DNA of 64,000 bases from NCBI RefSeq assembly GCF_005771495.1, contig NZ_VAUW01000014.1, positions 34,353 through 98,352 on the forward strand, in the 5' to 3' direction. Of this stretch, positions 27,422 through 35,407 are shown in pieces. The DNA is from Maribacter sp. ACAM166. Lineage in GTDB: Bacteria > Bacteroidota > Bacteroidia > Flavobacteriales > Flavobacteriaceae. The stretch's first letter is position 1; each line of letters begins with the position of its first letter. Both the position numbers and the translations under genes were made by a program. The notes under the pieces were generated by a model, which was not told the DNA's origin, did no database searches, and saw only the letters and a program-made list of their open reading frames with translations.

Positions 27422-27880
27422 CTATATCTTCTTAACACGAACGGCGTTCATACCTTTCATGCCTCTTTCCAGCTCGTAAGAAACTTTGTCATTTTCCATA
27501 ATCTCATCAATAAGACCACTTACATGAACAAAATATTTCTCGTTATTTTCGGTGTCAATAATAAAACCAAAACCTTTTGAAGTGTCAAAAAATGAGACTT
27601 TACCATTTCTTACCGGGTCAAATTCTTCAACATCTCCTTCTTCCTTTTTAGGAATACCAAGAATGATATCCTCGGCTTCAACTTCAACTTTCAATGAAGG
27701 GTCTGGCGGAGTGTCTACTAAATTACCGTTATAATCAACATAAGCAAGTGGTATCCCAGAGGTTCCGCCTTCTTTTGTTGCAGCTTTACGAGCAAGCATC
27801 TTTTTCTTTTTCTCTTCACGCTTCTTTAAGCGTTTTTTTTCTTTTTCAGTTTTATTAAATGTCTGTTGTGATTTTGCCAT
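27422..27880 (-). CDS. Cold-shock-domain protein with basic N-terminal arm
   Basis: 152 residues. The first 35 are extremely lysine/arginine rich (KEKKRLKKREEKKKKMLARK), then an acidic linker, then a C-terminal cold-shock domain (about 90-152) with RNP1 KGFGFII and RNP2-like YFVHVS. The fusion is twice the length of the single-domain Csp at 6718. RNA binding is expected, and the basic arm probably adds nonspecific RNA or ribosome contacts. It sits 17 bp upstream of the transporter gene. Confidence 0.85.
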   Translation of the reverse strand: MAKSQQTFNKTEKEKKRLKKREEKKKKMLARKAATKEGGTSGIPLAYVDYNGNLVDTPPDPSLKVEVEAEDIILGIPKKEEGDVEEFDPVRNGKVSFFDTSKGFGFIIDTENNEKYFVHVSGLIDEIMENDKVSYELERGMKGMNAVRVKKI

Positions 27881-28302
27881 TCGAAATTTTAATGATAATA
27901 CTTGATTTTATTGTATAGGAACTGAAATACGTGGTGACGTGTATAACGAATGGTAGGTTTCTTGATTAAACTATGACGTCATTCGTTGTAAGGTCATTGC
28001 AAGAATCATCTGCATCCCTATAAAGTTTGGCAAAGATACAAGTTGTATTCGGATTACAAAGCATATAAAGAGCTCAAACTATTAAACTTTTAAAAGAATT
28101 CGTATTTATCAGAATAGAAATTTAAGTACGGACTATAATTTGATGCTAAAAGTGAATCTAATTTCAGATTAGGATCGATATCATTGCGTAATTTTCAGGC
28201 TTTTGTCCTAATTATAATTCACCTTCATTTAAAATAATCTTAAAATCATTAAATTAAAACGCCCACGTAACTGACAGTATTATAGTATTTTATGTTTATT
28301 TC
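27881..28302. other. AT-rich intergenic region, no gene seen
   Basis: About 420 bp between the cold-shock-domain gene and the palindrome at 28303. No start-bounded reading frame with protein-like composition was seen. A weak inverted repeat (AACGAATG 27945-27952, CATTCGTT 27980-27987) lies 65 bp before the minus-strand start and could belong to the leader or promoter of that gene. Confidence 0.4.
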
Positions 28303-28333
28303 AATTTTCCCAAATAATCTATTTGGGAAAATT
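28303..28333. promoter_or_regulatory. Perfect 14-bp palindrome, likely operator
   Basis: AATTTTCCCAAATA (28303-28316), a 3-nt centre ATC, and TATTTGGGAAAATT (28320-28333) form a perfect inverted repeat. No T run follows, so it does not look like a terminator. It lies 96 bp before the first micro-ORF and is placed as an operator for a dimeric regulator, or as a 5' RNA hairpin if transcription starts further upstream. Confidence 0.5.
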
Positions 28334-28428
28334 AGTACCTTTTTATGCCTAGTACTGTAACAAATAACTTTAGTAGTCGTCTACTTTGTATAACAAAACA
28401 ATTAATCATCAATTTAAAAATGAACATC

Positions 28429-28542
28429 ATGAGAACTTTCATCAGAAACACACCAACGGAATCTAGAAGAAATACATTCTTTTCAAATTTTAAGAACAGT
28501 AAACGAGTACAGTGGGCATCCTCTAGAAACCATACGCATTAA
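28429..28542 (+). CDS. Micro-protein, tandem copy 1 (37 aa)
   Basis: ATG 28429 to TAA 28542. The peptide begins MRTFIRNTPTESRRNTF and ends SSRNHTH; it has eight Arg/Lys and one Glu, so it is strongly basic. There is no signal peptide or membrane segment. An ATG nine bases upstream is in frame here, but the matching codon is ACG in copy 2, so the start is placed at ATGAGA. The two coding differences from copy 2 (TTC/TTT and ACG/ACA) are both silent, consistent with translation. No family recognised. Confidence 0.55.
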   Translation: MRTFIRNTPTESRRNTFFSNFKNSKRVQWASSRNHTH

Positions 28543-28604
28543 TAAAAACATCAATCAAAATAAATTAATCATCATCGGCTCATCATCGATATAAAACGAA
28601 CATC

Positions 28605-28718
28605 ATGAGAACTTTTATCAGAAACACACCAACAGAATCTAGAAGAAATACATTCTTTTCAAATTTTAAGAACAGTAAACGAGTACAGTGGGCATCCTCT
28701 AGAAACCATACGCATTAA
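28605..28718 (+). CDS. Micro-protein, tandem copy 2 (37 aa)
   Basis: ATG 28605 to TAA 28718 encodes exactly the same 37 residues as copy 1. It follows after a 62-bp spacer containing CATCATCGG/CATCATCGAT direct repeats. The unit shares a transcript with copy 1 if the terminator at 28910 is the first stop. Its role is unknown. Confidence 0.55.
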   Translation: MRTFIRNTPTESRRNTFFSNFKNSKRVQWASSRNHTH

Positions 28719-28780
28719 TAAAAACATCAATCAAAATAAATTAATCATTATCGGCTCATCATCGATATAAAACGAACATC

Positions 28781-28852
28781 ATGAGATATAGTAGACCCAA
28801 ATTGGTGTATAGCTTCATCAAATTGGAATATGTGAATGGCAATTATAGATAA
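28781..28852 (+). CDS. Possible micro-protein in truncated third repeat (23 aa)
   Basis: The third GAACATCATGAGA leads into a different 23-codon frame (MRYSRPKLVYSFIKLEYVNG, ending NYR) stopping at TAA 28852. It shares the start context and basic character with copies 1 and 2, but nothing beyond MR. It may be a rearranged copy or a chance frame. Confidence 0.3.
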   Translation: MRYSRPKLVYSFIKLEYVNGNYR

Positions 28853-28909
28853 ACAACAATCGATTTTTTCTCAGATGCACTGTTAAAACTTCAATTTATA
28901 CGAAGTTGT

Positions 28910-28942
28910 AAGGATATGAACTCATCACTCATATCCTTTTTT
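28910..28942 (+). terminator. Intrinsic terminator of the micro-ORF unit
   Basis: AAGGATATGA (28910-28919) and TCATATCCTT (28929-28938) form a perfect 10-bp stem with a 9-nt loop followed by T6. It closes the tandem-repeat transcript about 100 bp before the GntR gene. Confidence 0.85.
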
Positions 28943-29043
28943 ATTGCTAAACTATTTGGGTTTTGGTTACGAATAGATGCTTGATATTTAATAAAATAGA
29001 GTGGATTATTTTATATTCATATACGATATATTATATTTGATTT

Positions 29044-29673
29044 ATGTTGGTTAAAATAAATTTAAGGGATCAAGTACGAGATTATCTATTATCTGAAATG
29101 ATTACGGGCAATCTACGCACAGGTAAAACAATTAACTTAGCAGCACTATCAAGAGATTTAAATGTGAGTGTTACCCCTATTCGAGAAGCATTGGCACAAT
29201 TACAACAGGCACATATTATAAAAGCAGTTCCAAACAGAGGATTTATTATTTCAGAATTAGATGTGAACGAGGCAGAAGATCTTTACGGATTAGCAGCTAA
29301 TTTAGAAGTTATGGCCATTGAGAATTCTGAATTCACCGAAGAAGATATTAGACATCTCCGTAACCAACAGGAGGTTTTTGAAAACGCTAATAATGCAATT
29401 TCTAGAATTCAGGCTGATCTCGAATTTCATAGATTACTTACGAAAGGCTACGAAAATGATTTAGCGTTACAAATTCTCAATGATTTGAAAACGCGTATCT
29501 TCTTTTACGAACGAGCCTTTACAAATGATGATTCATTCTATAACAAATCAGACAATCAACATGAATCTATAATTGCAGCCATAGCAGATGATAATATACC
29601 CACAGCTTCCCTCCTATTAAAGATGAATTGGATGTTGATATTGAATTATATCCAAAAGAAGTTGACAGAGTAG
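29044..29673 (+). CDS. GntR-family regulator, FCD/FadR type
   Basis: 209 residues. The winged helix-turn-helix occupies residues 1-70 (NLAALSRDLNVSVTPIREALAQL is the recognition region, residues about 33-55). The all-helical effector domain (75-209) has the FCD pattern DLEFHRLLTKGYEN and NQHESIIAAIADDN with histidines that usually bind metal or carboxylate ligands. The target is unknown; it is separated from the micro-ORF unit by a terminator and convergent with the sigma-factor operon. Confidence 0.88.
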   Translation: MLVKINLRDQVRDYLLSEMITGNLRTGKTINLAALSRDLNVSVTPIREALAQLQQAHIIKAVPNRGFIISELDVNEAEDLYGLAANLEVMAIENSEFTEEDIRHLRNQQEVFENANNAISRIQADLEFHRLLTKGYENDLALQILNDLKTRIFFYERAFTNDDSFYNKSDNQHESIIAAIADDNIPTASLLLKMNWMLILNYIQKKLTE

Positions 29674-29681
29674 CTTTAATA

Positions 29682-30281
29682 TTACTCCATATCCTTAAGT
29701 AATTCTTGGGCTGATTTTGTTAATCTTAGATATCCTTTATACGCCCAGATACAGAAAACGGCCGTAACAATTAAAGTTATAGAAAGTAATACCAACTGTT
29801 CTGTTTTCAAACCCACTTGAAAAATATTTTTATTCGAACTGATTTTAGAAAATACGGGCAAAATAAAGAACAGTCCTAAAAACCCAACGCCCATACCTAT
29901 CTGTTGTAGTTGTAAAAGTCGATTTTTCGCCTTTATAAAATGACTTAAATTATCCTTATAAGTACCTTTTAATATATTTAGGGTTTTTATTTTTCTCAAT
30001 GCCTTTAAGATCAAGATGGGCAATATGATGAGATAGCTCAGAGATAGAATACCACAAAGTTGTAAGTACCATGTATCCAATTCACCGAATTTAACTAGGA
30101 ATAACATGGCGATACAAAAACAAACGCATGCACCAAGTGTTTCGTAAGCCGTTACGGTTTTAAACTTGTTACGGTATTTTTCTTTGGTCATATTAAGAAT
30201 AATTTCGTTGGTTAATTTCTTTTGATGCTCTAATTCATTGCTCATTTGGCTCCATGCAGATTGCAGTTCTTCTAATTCCAT
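29682..30281 (-). CDS. Membrane protein cotranscribed with ECF sigma factor
   Basis: 199 residues with a cytoplasmic helical N-terminus (ELEELQSAWSQMSNELEHQ) and four membrane segments in two pairs (about 45-68, 72-95, 125-147, 165-187). It follows the sigma-factor stop codon by 3 bp, so it is a candidate anti-sigma or sensor. It lacks the zinc HxxxCxxC motif of the common anti-sigma domain. Similar proteins are found beside ECF genes in Bacteroidota, without known function. Confidence 0.7.
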   Translation of the reverse strand: MELEELQSAWSQMSNELEHQKKLTNEIILNMTKEKYRNKFKTVTAYETLGACVCFCIAMLFLVKFGELDTWYLQLCGILSLSYLIILPILILKALRKIKTLNILKGTYKDNLSHFIKAKNRLLQLQQIGMGVGFLGLFFILPVFSKISSNKNIFQVGLKTEQLVLLSITLIVTAVFCIWAYKGYLRLTKSAQELLKDME

Positions 30282-30284
30282 GGT

Positions 30285-30776
30285 CTATAATTTATTCATG
30301 TTAGTTTTTAATTTTTTCTTAATTCTAGAAATACGAGTGCCCACATTACTAGCTTCGAGTCCTGTTATTTCCGCAATTTCCTTATACCTTTTTCCTTCAA
30401 GTAAAAGGAATATCAATCCCATATCTAACGTGTTTAGTTGCTTTAACTGCCGATATAGAAGCCGTAAACGTTCTTCGTATATTTCATCTTTGGTAATGTC
30501 CGTTTCTTTAATAACAGTATCTGCAATTGAAATAGAATCTGGTCTTCTTCTCTTTCTTTTTAAATGGGTAATCGCAGTATTCATTCCCACGCGATACATC
30601 CATGTGGAGATTTTGGATTCATTACGAAAAGAATCGAAGTACTTCCAAAGTTGATATACAACTTCTTGAAAAAGGTCTTCTTGGTCCTGTTTGTTATCGG
30701 TATAGATAGAGGTAACCTTGAACAATAAACCTTGATGCTCCCGTATTAAATCAGTAAATAATGCTTCTTTCGGCAT
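30285..30776 (-). CDS. ECF RNA polymerase sigma factor
   Basis: 163 residues. Region 2 includes HQGLLFKVTSIYTDN, DQEDLFQEVVYQLWKYFDSF (2.2, core binding) and STWMYRVGMNTAITHLKR (2.3/2.4). Region 4 contains YKEIAEITGLEASNVGTRISRIKKKLK, a helix-turn-helix for -35 recognition. The length is typical of ECF sigma factors. It forms a two-gene operon with the downstream membrane protein. Confidence 0.9.
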   Translation of the reverse strand: MPKEALFTDLIREHQGLLFKVTSIYTDNKQDQEDLFQEVVYQLWKYFDSFRNESKISTWMYRVGMNTAITHLKRKRRRPDSISIADTVIKETDITKDEIYEERLRLLYRQLKQLNTLDMGLIFLLLEGKRYKEIAEITGLEASNVGTRISRIKKKLKTNMNKL

Positions 30777-31024
30777 TTTAAAAATCTATTTAACCCATTA
30801 GTAAAGCAATGATTGCATTTGTCACACCATGGAGTGTTTTTTTTAAAATTAAATCTGAAGTCAATTGAAATAACAATTCGAAGATGCATCGATAAGTATA
30901 AATTCTTTGGTTTTGTTAATAGGTATATGAATTTTACTTCAGATTATCAATAGTTTAACTGAGGTTTAAATAATTAATAGAACATGGCTTATAAAAGTCC
31001 GTTTTACTTGAAAATTAATGAGTG

Positions 31025-31171
31025 ATGCACTATTTAAATAAAGAGATTGAGGCATTGACAAAACGAAAAAACACCCCAGCCTTGGCTACGAAACAACCAT
31101 CCTGTGGGATTTTTCAAAATGTAAAAAACATTTCGGCTGCGGCAGAGAATGTGATACTCAAAAATGTATAA
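31025..31171 (+). CDS. Possible 48-residue ORF
   Basis: The 397-bp gap between the sigma operon and the amidohydrolase gene holds one protein-like frame: ATG 31025 to TAA 31169-31171, starting MHYLNKEIEALTKRKN with one Cys (KQPSCGIF). It ends 2 bp from the convergent amidohydrolase stop. It has no recognised family and no clear ribosome-binding site, so it may be chance. Nothing else was seen in the gap. Confidence 0.3.
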   Translation: MHYLNKEIEALTKRKNTPALATKQPSCGIFQNVKNISAAAENVILKNV

Positions 31172-31173
31172 TC

Positions 31174-32277
31174 TTATTGGTTAAAAAGTGAAGTATCTAA
31201 TCCGGGAATTAACTTTACCGCATTTTTATAGTATAGTTTTTTTAATACCTCGTCCGGTAAATTAAGTCCGTACATCGCCCAAAAGGCATGATACTTCTTG
31301 TAGTACGGAAAATATTCATCATTACTTTCCAACACTCTAAAATAAGTTGGAAATTCTTCTGGTTTCCAACTATCTTTTCCAAATAGAACCCGATCTTGAT
31401 ATTTAATAAAAAATGCTCTAGCATTTTGAGGCTGTCTTCCTAATTCGGCTATAACAGCAGAAATGCCCACATTCATATTTGGCATTTCATCTAACAATTC
31501 CCCTAGCTTCCCAAGGTTATTAGCATGCCAACCCATATGGGCATTGATAAATTTCGTATTCGGATGCTTCTTAAAGACGTTGTGCTGCTCTTGTATGATT
31601 TGCTCAAAAGGCACAGGATCTGTTGCAGATCGTTTTCTTCTAGGATGTGTTTTTAGTTCTAGCCAACGTTCATTATCGGCATTCATAGCATCCCAAAATG
31701 ATTTCGGGTCTGCTGCGTGTATCAATACTGGCACATCCATTTCGCCACATTTCGCCCAAATAGGATCTAATCGTGGGTCATCTATTGCCAGACGTTTTCC
31801 ATCTGCATCCTTATTTCTAAGTCCGAGACTTTTAAAAATTTTCAATCCCTTTGCACCATTTTTGATATCTTGCTCTAATTGTGAAGCAGCTTTTTTGCCC
31901 CATTCTAAATCCGTTGCTCCTTCAAAATCGACATTCGAAAAGACCACAAATCTATTGGGGTAACTTTTGTTGATATTTTGAATTTTCTCCTTGATACTTT
32001 CTCCAGAGCCACCGCTTAAATTCACCATAATCGCTTCATTCATGGTGTCCATATCTTTGACTAAACCAGATAATGCCTCGACGGACATATCTCTTTGGTG
32101 ACTATGAACATCTATAAAAGGAAATTTAGCTTTTATGATTTCCTTACCAGGTACAACAAGTGTTGACGTTGGATTATATTCTTCAAAACCCATATTTTGA
32201 GCTGATGCAGGTACTACAGTAAATATTAAAAATGCTATTAGAAAAGTTGATATTGTTCTGGTCATACTATTATTCAT
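31174..32277 (-). CDS. Exported amidohydrolase-family protein
   Basis: 367 residues with a signal peptide (about 1-26, ending ASAQ). A metal-dependent TIM barrel follows: DVHSHQRD gives the first His pair, LIHAADPKSFWD and INAHMGWHANN give further metal-site histidines, and GKDSW near the C-terminus is the catalytic Asp region. It fits amidohydrolase_2 (decarboxylase/lactonase type). Its start overlaps the mocA-like stop by 8 bp, so it is translationally coupled to that gene; the physiological link is unclear. Confidence 0.85.
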   Translation of the reverse strand: MNNSMTRTISTFLIAFLIFTVVPASAQNMGFEEYNPTSTLVVPGKEIIKAKFPFIDVHSHQRDMSVEALSGLVKDMDTMNEAIMVNLSGGSGESIKEKIQNINKSYPNRFVVFSNVDFEGATDLEWGKKAASQLEQDIKNGAKGLKIFKSLGLRNKDADGKRLAIDDPRLDPIWAKCGEMDVPVLIHAADPKSFWDAMNADNERWLELKTHPRRKRSATDPVPFEQIIQEQHNVFKKHPNTKFINAHMGWHANNLGKLGELLDEMPNMNVGISAVIAELGRQPQNARAFFIKYQDRVLFGKDSWKPEEFPTYFRVLESNDEYFPYYKKYHAFWAMYGLNLPDEVLKKLYYKNAVKLIPGLDTSLFNQ

Positions 32278-32893
32278 TCTTGTTACTAATTGATTGTATT
32301 AATTGGTTGTATTCGAGTTTTGTATCTACATCTAATGACTGACCTCCGGCGTCTAAACGAACCATCTCTTTAAAATTAGTGTTTAAAAGGTCTTTAGCAC
32401 CTTTATCGCCATCTAAAAGTACTAAGTTAGGATAAAGCAATTTAGGGAACAATGCGGGTACACCCACCCCTTTCCTATAATTCGTAGCAATTATTTTAGA
32501 GGTGTCTTTTTCAAAATTATGTATGAGTGAATTTAAATATGCCGAACTAAGTAAGGGTTGATCGGCAAGACAGATTAAAATACCATCTGGTACGGGATAG
32601 TTGTCTACTAAAATTTTAACGGCAAAAGCAATACTATTCCCCAATCCATCAGACCAATTAGGATTTACAGAAACCATTACATCACTTTTAGGAAGGTTAC
32701 ATTCTTCTAGTATGGTTTCGAAACTTGAACCAAGAATCACATGAATGGTATCTATATTACTTTTCTTGACGGTTTTAATGGTTTCTAATAGGAAGTTAGA
32801 ATCTTTCCATGGTAGTAGCTGTTTAATACCTTCCATACGTTTGGAGCCACCTGCAGCCATGATAAGTACTGCTATAGTAAGGTTGTTTTTCAA
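32270..32893 (-). CDS. MocA-like molybdopterin nucleotidyltransferase
   Basis: 207 residues. The NTP-binding start is LIMAAGGSKRMEGIKQLLPW (9-28), followed by GLGNSIAFAV and the catalytic LADQPLL, as in MocA/MobA-like cytidylyl- or guanylyltransferases. MocA makes molybdopterin cytosine dinucleotide for xanthine-dehydrogenase-type enzymes. The 4-bp overlap with xdhC upstream supports that assignment. No molybdoenzyme subunit is in the window. Confidence 0.85.
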   Translation of the reverse strand: MKNNLTIAVLIMAAGGSKRMEGIKQLLPWKDSNFLLETIKTVKKSNIDTIHVILGSSFETILEECNLPKSDVMVSVNPNWSDGLGNSIAFAVKILVDNYPVPDGILICLADQPLLSSAYLNSLIHNFEKDTSKIIATNYRKGVGVPALFPKLLYPNLVLLDGDKGAKDLLNTNFKEMVRLDAGGQSLDVDTKLEYNQLIQSISNKNE

Positions 32894-33900
32894 TCGTAAA
32901 TTTTTTGACCTATATCTTTCAGCATCATCGGATTGGTCTTTCGAATGACCGTTAATATTTCAGATAGAATGGAAATTGCAATTTCTTGGGGCGTTTCCGC
33001 TCCGATGTTTAGACCGGCCGGACCATGAATACGTTCTAAAAAATCTAAGGCAATATCCATATCTTCCTCTATTAAGGTAGCTAATAATTTCTCCCTACGT
33101 TTAGCCGGTCCTAATAAACCTAAATATATCGGTTGCGTATTTTTTAGTACCATTAAATATTTTAGATCTTTAACATAGCTATGGGTCATTAAAATTACGG
33201 CGGTGTTTGAATCTATATGTTTTATAGGAAAATTTTCTGGTTCATAATTCAAGAGGGTTTCAATACCTGGGAAATCTGCCAATGATTTATTTTCTTTAGG
33301 AGTCACCGCTACGGTAACTTCCCAACCCATACTCAAACCGAAATGAGAAAGCTGCACTACATCATGTTCTCCCCCAATTAGTAATAGTCGTTTACAAGGT
33401 TGCATGGTTTGCTCAAAATGTAAAGCATCAGGTTGTTTTTTGGTAGAACTATTAAATGCGAATGTTTCGGAATCCAATAAAACAAAAGTTCCGTACCCCT
33501 CTAATTTTCCAAACTCTTTCTGGTATGAAGTCTGAAGCTCAAAGGACTTTCTATTTTTAATTGTTTTTTGAAATTTAAATAAGAGGTCATTACTAGGAGA
33601 AAATGGTTCTAATAACACATAAAGAATTCCTTCACAACCTAAACGATACCTACCATCATAGTTCATGAGTTTTGCAGTATTATTCTGAAAAACAGATTGC
33701 GTTTGAAACAAAATTTCTTTTTCAACACATCCCCCACTTACTGCCCCAATCATTTTATCATCTTCTCGAATAAGCATACGTACACCCGGTTTACGATAAG
33801 AAGAACCTTCAAGATCAACAACAGTTGCTAAGACACATCGAATTTTTGCATTGTTCGCCTTTTGAAATTCCTTAAAGATATTTTTTAATTCGTGGGTCAT
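32890..33900 (-). CDS. xdhC: XdhC/CoxI-family maturation protein
   Basis: 336 residues. The N-terminal XdhC_CoxI domain has YRKPGVRMLIREDDKMIGAVSGGCVEKEI, split here as residues about 31-60 for reference. The C-terminal Rossmann fold contains LLLIGGEHDVVQLS and the conserved end GLLGPAKRREKLL and IHGPAGLNIGAETPQEIAIS. XdhC inserts sulfurated molybdenum cofactor into xanthine-dehydrogenase-family enzymes. First gene of an operon with the MocA-like and amidohydrolase genes. Confidence 0.88.
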   Translation of the reverse strand: MTHELKNIFKEFQKANNAKIRCVLATVVDLEGSSYRKPGVRMLIREDDKMIGAVSGGCVEKEILFQTQSVFQNNTAKLMNYDGRYRLGCEGILYVLLEPFSPSNDLLFKFQKTIKNRKSFELQTSYQKEFGKLEGYGTFVLLDSETFAFNSSTKKQPDALHFEQTMQPCKRLLLIGGEHDVVQLSHFGLSMGWEVTVAVTPKENKSLADFPGIETLLNYEPENFPIKHIDSNTAVILMTHSYVKDLKYLMVLKNTQPIYLGLLGPAKRREKLLATLIEEDMDIALDFLERIHGPAGLNIGAETPQEIAISILSEILTVIRKTNPMMLKDIGQKIYD

Positions 33901-34109
33901 ATACCTTAGCAGTTTATGGATTTATAGGGCTGGTCAATGGTAGCAACTAAGCAATTTTATAGCCAATAAACTTATGGAAATATAACCCTTTTGAAAATCT
34001 TGTCATCATAACAATTTTGGCTTTAACAATCTTTAACATTTATTTTATTATTCCCTATAATTTATATAAACTTTGTTCGTTCTGCTAGTTGAACCTATAA
34101 TTAATAAAT

Positions 34110-35201
34110 ATGAAAAATTTCTTAAAGACCTTCAGTGTGTTTTTTTTGCTGTCTTTACTAGTTTCTTGTGGTAGTGCAGATGATGATGTTAATCTAGATT
34201 TGAATTTTGGTGATGGTCTTGGGAAGGGAGAGCCTGTAGATGATTGTTTAGGATTGGAAGAAGGGGAATTGGTTTTGTCTATTCAAGAACAATATACAAC
34301 CTTACCCGGTAAAGTATCCGTTTTCTTTAGAGTATCCGATACAAATGGAAGTCCAGTACCTGGATTGACTGCTGAACAGTTTACCATTTATGAACAAGGG
34401 AGAAATGACGATTGTTTTAACACAATTTCAACTTCAGAATCCTCTGCACGTATTTCGCCAAATTCACAGATTTTTTCGAACAGTACATTATTGGTATTAG
34501 ATTTAAGTAATAGTGTTCTCAGTAGCAGTTTACAAGAATTAAAACAAGCATCAACTAGTTTTATTAATGCGGTTATGCCTACTATCTCACAACAATCTGT
34601 TCAAATGGCCATCTATTGGTTTGATGGAGAAGATGAACTACATCTGTTGAATGAGTTGACGCCATCTAAAGATGAATTAGTGGCTTCTATTGATGGTATC
34701 ACAGATGATATTAGTAATGATCCCTCAACCGATTTATACGGTGCGGTCATTAAATCGACTGACATCGCTTCAGGATTGGTAAAAGAATCAACTTCCGGTG
34801 GAAAGATTGGAGCGGCATCTGTGGTGATTTTCACCGATGGTACTGATCAAGCCTCTCGTTTTACAGAAGAGGCTGCATTAAAAAAGGTTAAAGATGCGAA
34901 TGCCAATATTTCTTTCTTTAGTATAGGGTTAGGTGCAGAAATTGATACCGAGGTATTAACAGCTATAGGTAAAACAGCTAGTGTGTTTGCTCAGAATAAA
35001 GATGAGTTAGAAAGAACCTTTAGAGATATCTCTGAGAAGGTATCTGAACGAGCTAATAGTTATTACTTATTTGAATATTGCAGTCCGAAACGTGATGGTA
35101 GTGGAGAAAACAATCTTGCCATTGAGTTGAATACAGGTGCTAGACAAGGTGCAGTTCAAACTAAATTTAATGCCAACGGGTTTACCGGTGGATGTGAATA
35201 A
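34110..35201 (+). CDS. vWA-domain lipoprotein
   Basis: 363 residues. Lipoprotein signal LLSLLVSCGSADDD (Cys about 20) with acidic residues after the Cys. A short beta domain (about 60-115) precedes a von Willebrand A domain (about 130-310) with the MIDAS DLSNS, a threonine in the DPSTDLYGAV segment and the VIFTDGTDQ motif. Such surface proteins bind metal-dependent protein ligands. Monocistronic, with a strong terminator. Confidence 0.85.
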   Translation: MKNFLKTFSVFFLLSLLVSCGSADDDVNLDLNFGDGLGKGEPVDDCLGLEEGELVLSIQEQYTTLPGKVSVFFRVSDTNGSPVPGLTAEQFTIYEQGRNDDCFNTISTSESSARISPNSQIFSNSTLLVLDLSNSVLSSSLQELKQASTSFINAVMPTISQQSVQMAIYWFDGEDELHLLNELTPSKDELVASIDGITDDISNDPSTDLYGAVIKSTDIASGLVKESTSGGKIGAASVVIFTDGTDQASRFTEEAALKKVKDANANISFFSIGLGAEIDTEVLTAIGKTASVFAQNKDELERTFRDISEKVSERANSYYLFEYCSPKRDGSGENNLAIELNTGARQGAVQTKFNANGFTGGCE

Positions 35202-35223
35202 ATAATTCCTACTTAAAATATAG

Positions 35224-35247
35224 AAAGAAGCGTTTTTACGCTTCTTT
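35224..35247 (+). terminator. Intrinsic terminator after vWA lipoprotein
   Basis: AAAGAAGCGT (35224-35233) pairs with ACGCTTCTTT (35238-35247) around a TTTT loop and is followed by more T residues. Confidence 0.9.
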
Positions 35248-35407
35248 TTTTTTGTTCAAATTTCACTCAAGCAACGTATTGATACTCATTTTGTTGGCTA
35301 TAAACGTCTAAACATATAAACCCGTAGTGGATGTATTGAAACGTCCGTTTATCGATTTGCCCCGTATATAAAAGCGATTACACTAATATTAATTTAAAAA
35401 GTATAAA

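Larger units (their letters stand above)
28422..28786 (+). repeat. Tandem 176-bp repeat, two copies plus 13-bp stub
   Basis: GAACATCATGAGA begins units at 28422, 28598 and 28774, exactly 176 bp apart. The two full units differ at only three observed positions within and just after the ORF; the third unit matches only 13 bp and then diverges. Each unit carries one 37-codon ORF and a 62-bp spacer. Confidence 0.9.

Noticed and set aside
27945..27987. Inverted repeat AACGAATG...CATTCGTT as an operator or terminator
   Set aside because: 8-bp arms with a 27-bp gap, no T tract and no second copy; below what chance would produce in AT-rich DNA with confidence.
28422..28786. CRISPR array
   Set aside because: Only two long 176-bp units with near-identical content and no variable spacers; they contain ORFs. 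The 7-bp repeat at 50691 also has no spacers.
30238..30654. 138-codon plus-strand frame opposite the ECF sigma gene
   Set aside because: It is the mirror of a well-supported sigma factor on the other strand, with leucine/serine-rich antisense composition.
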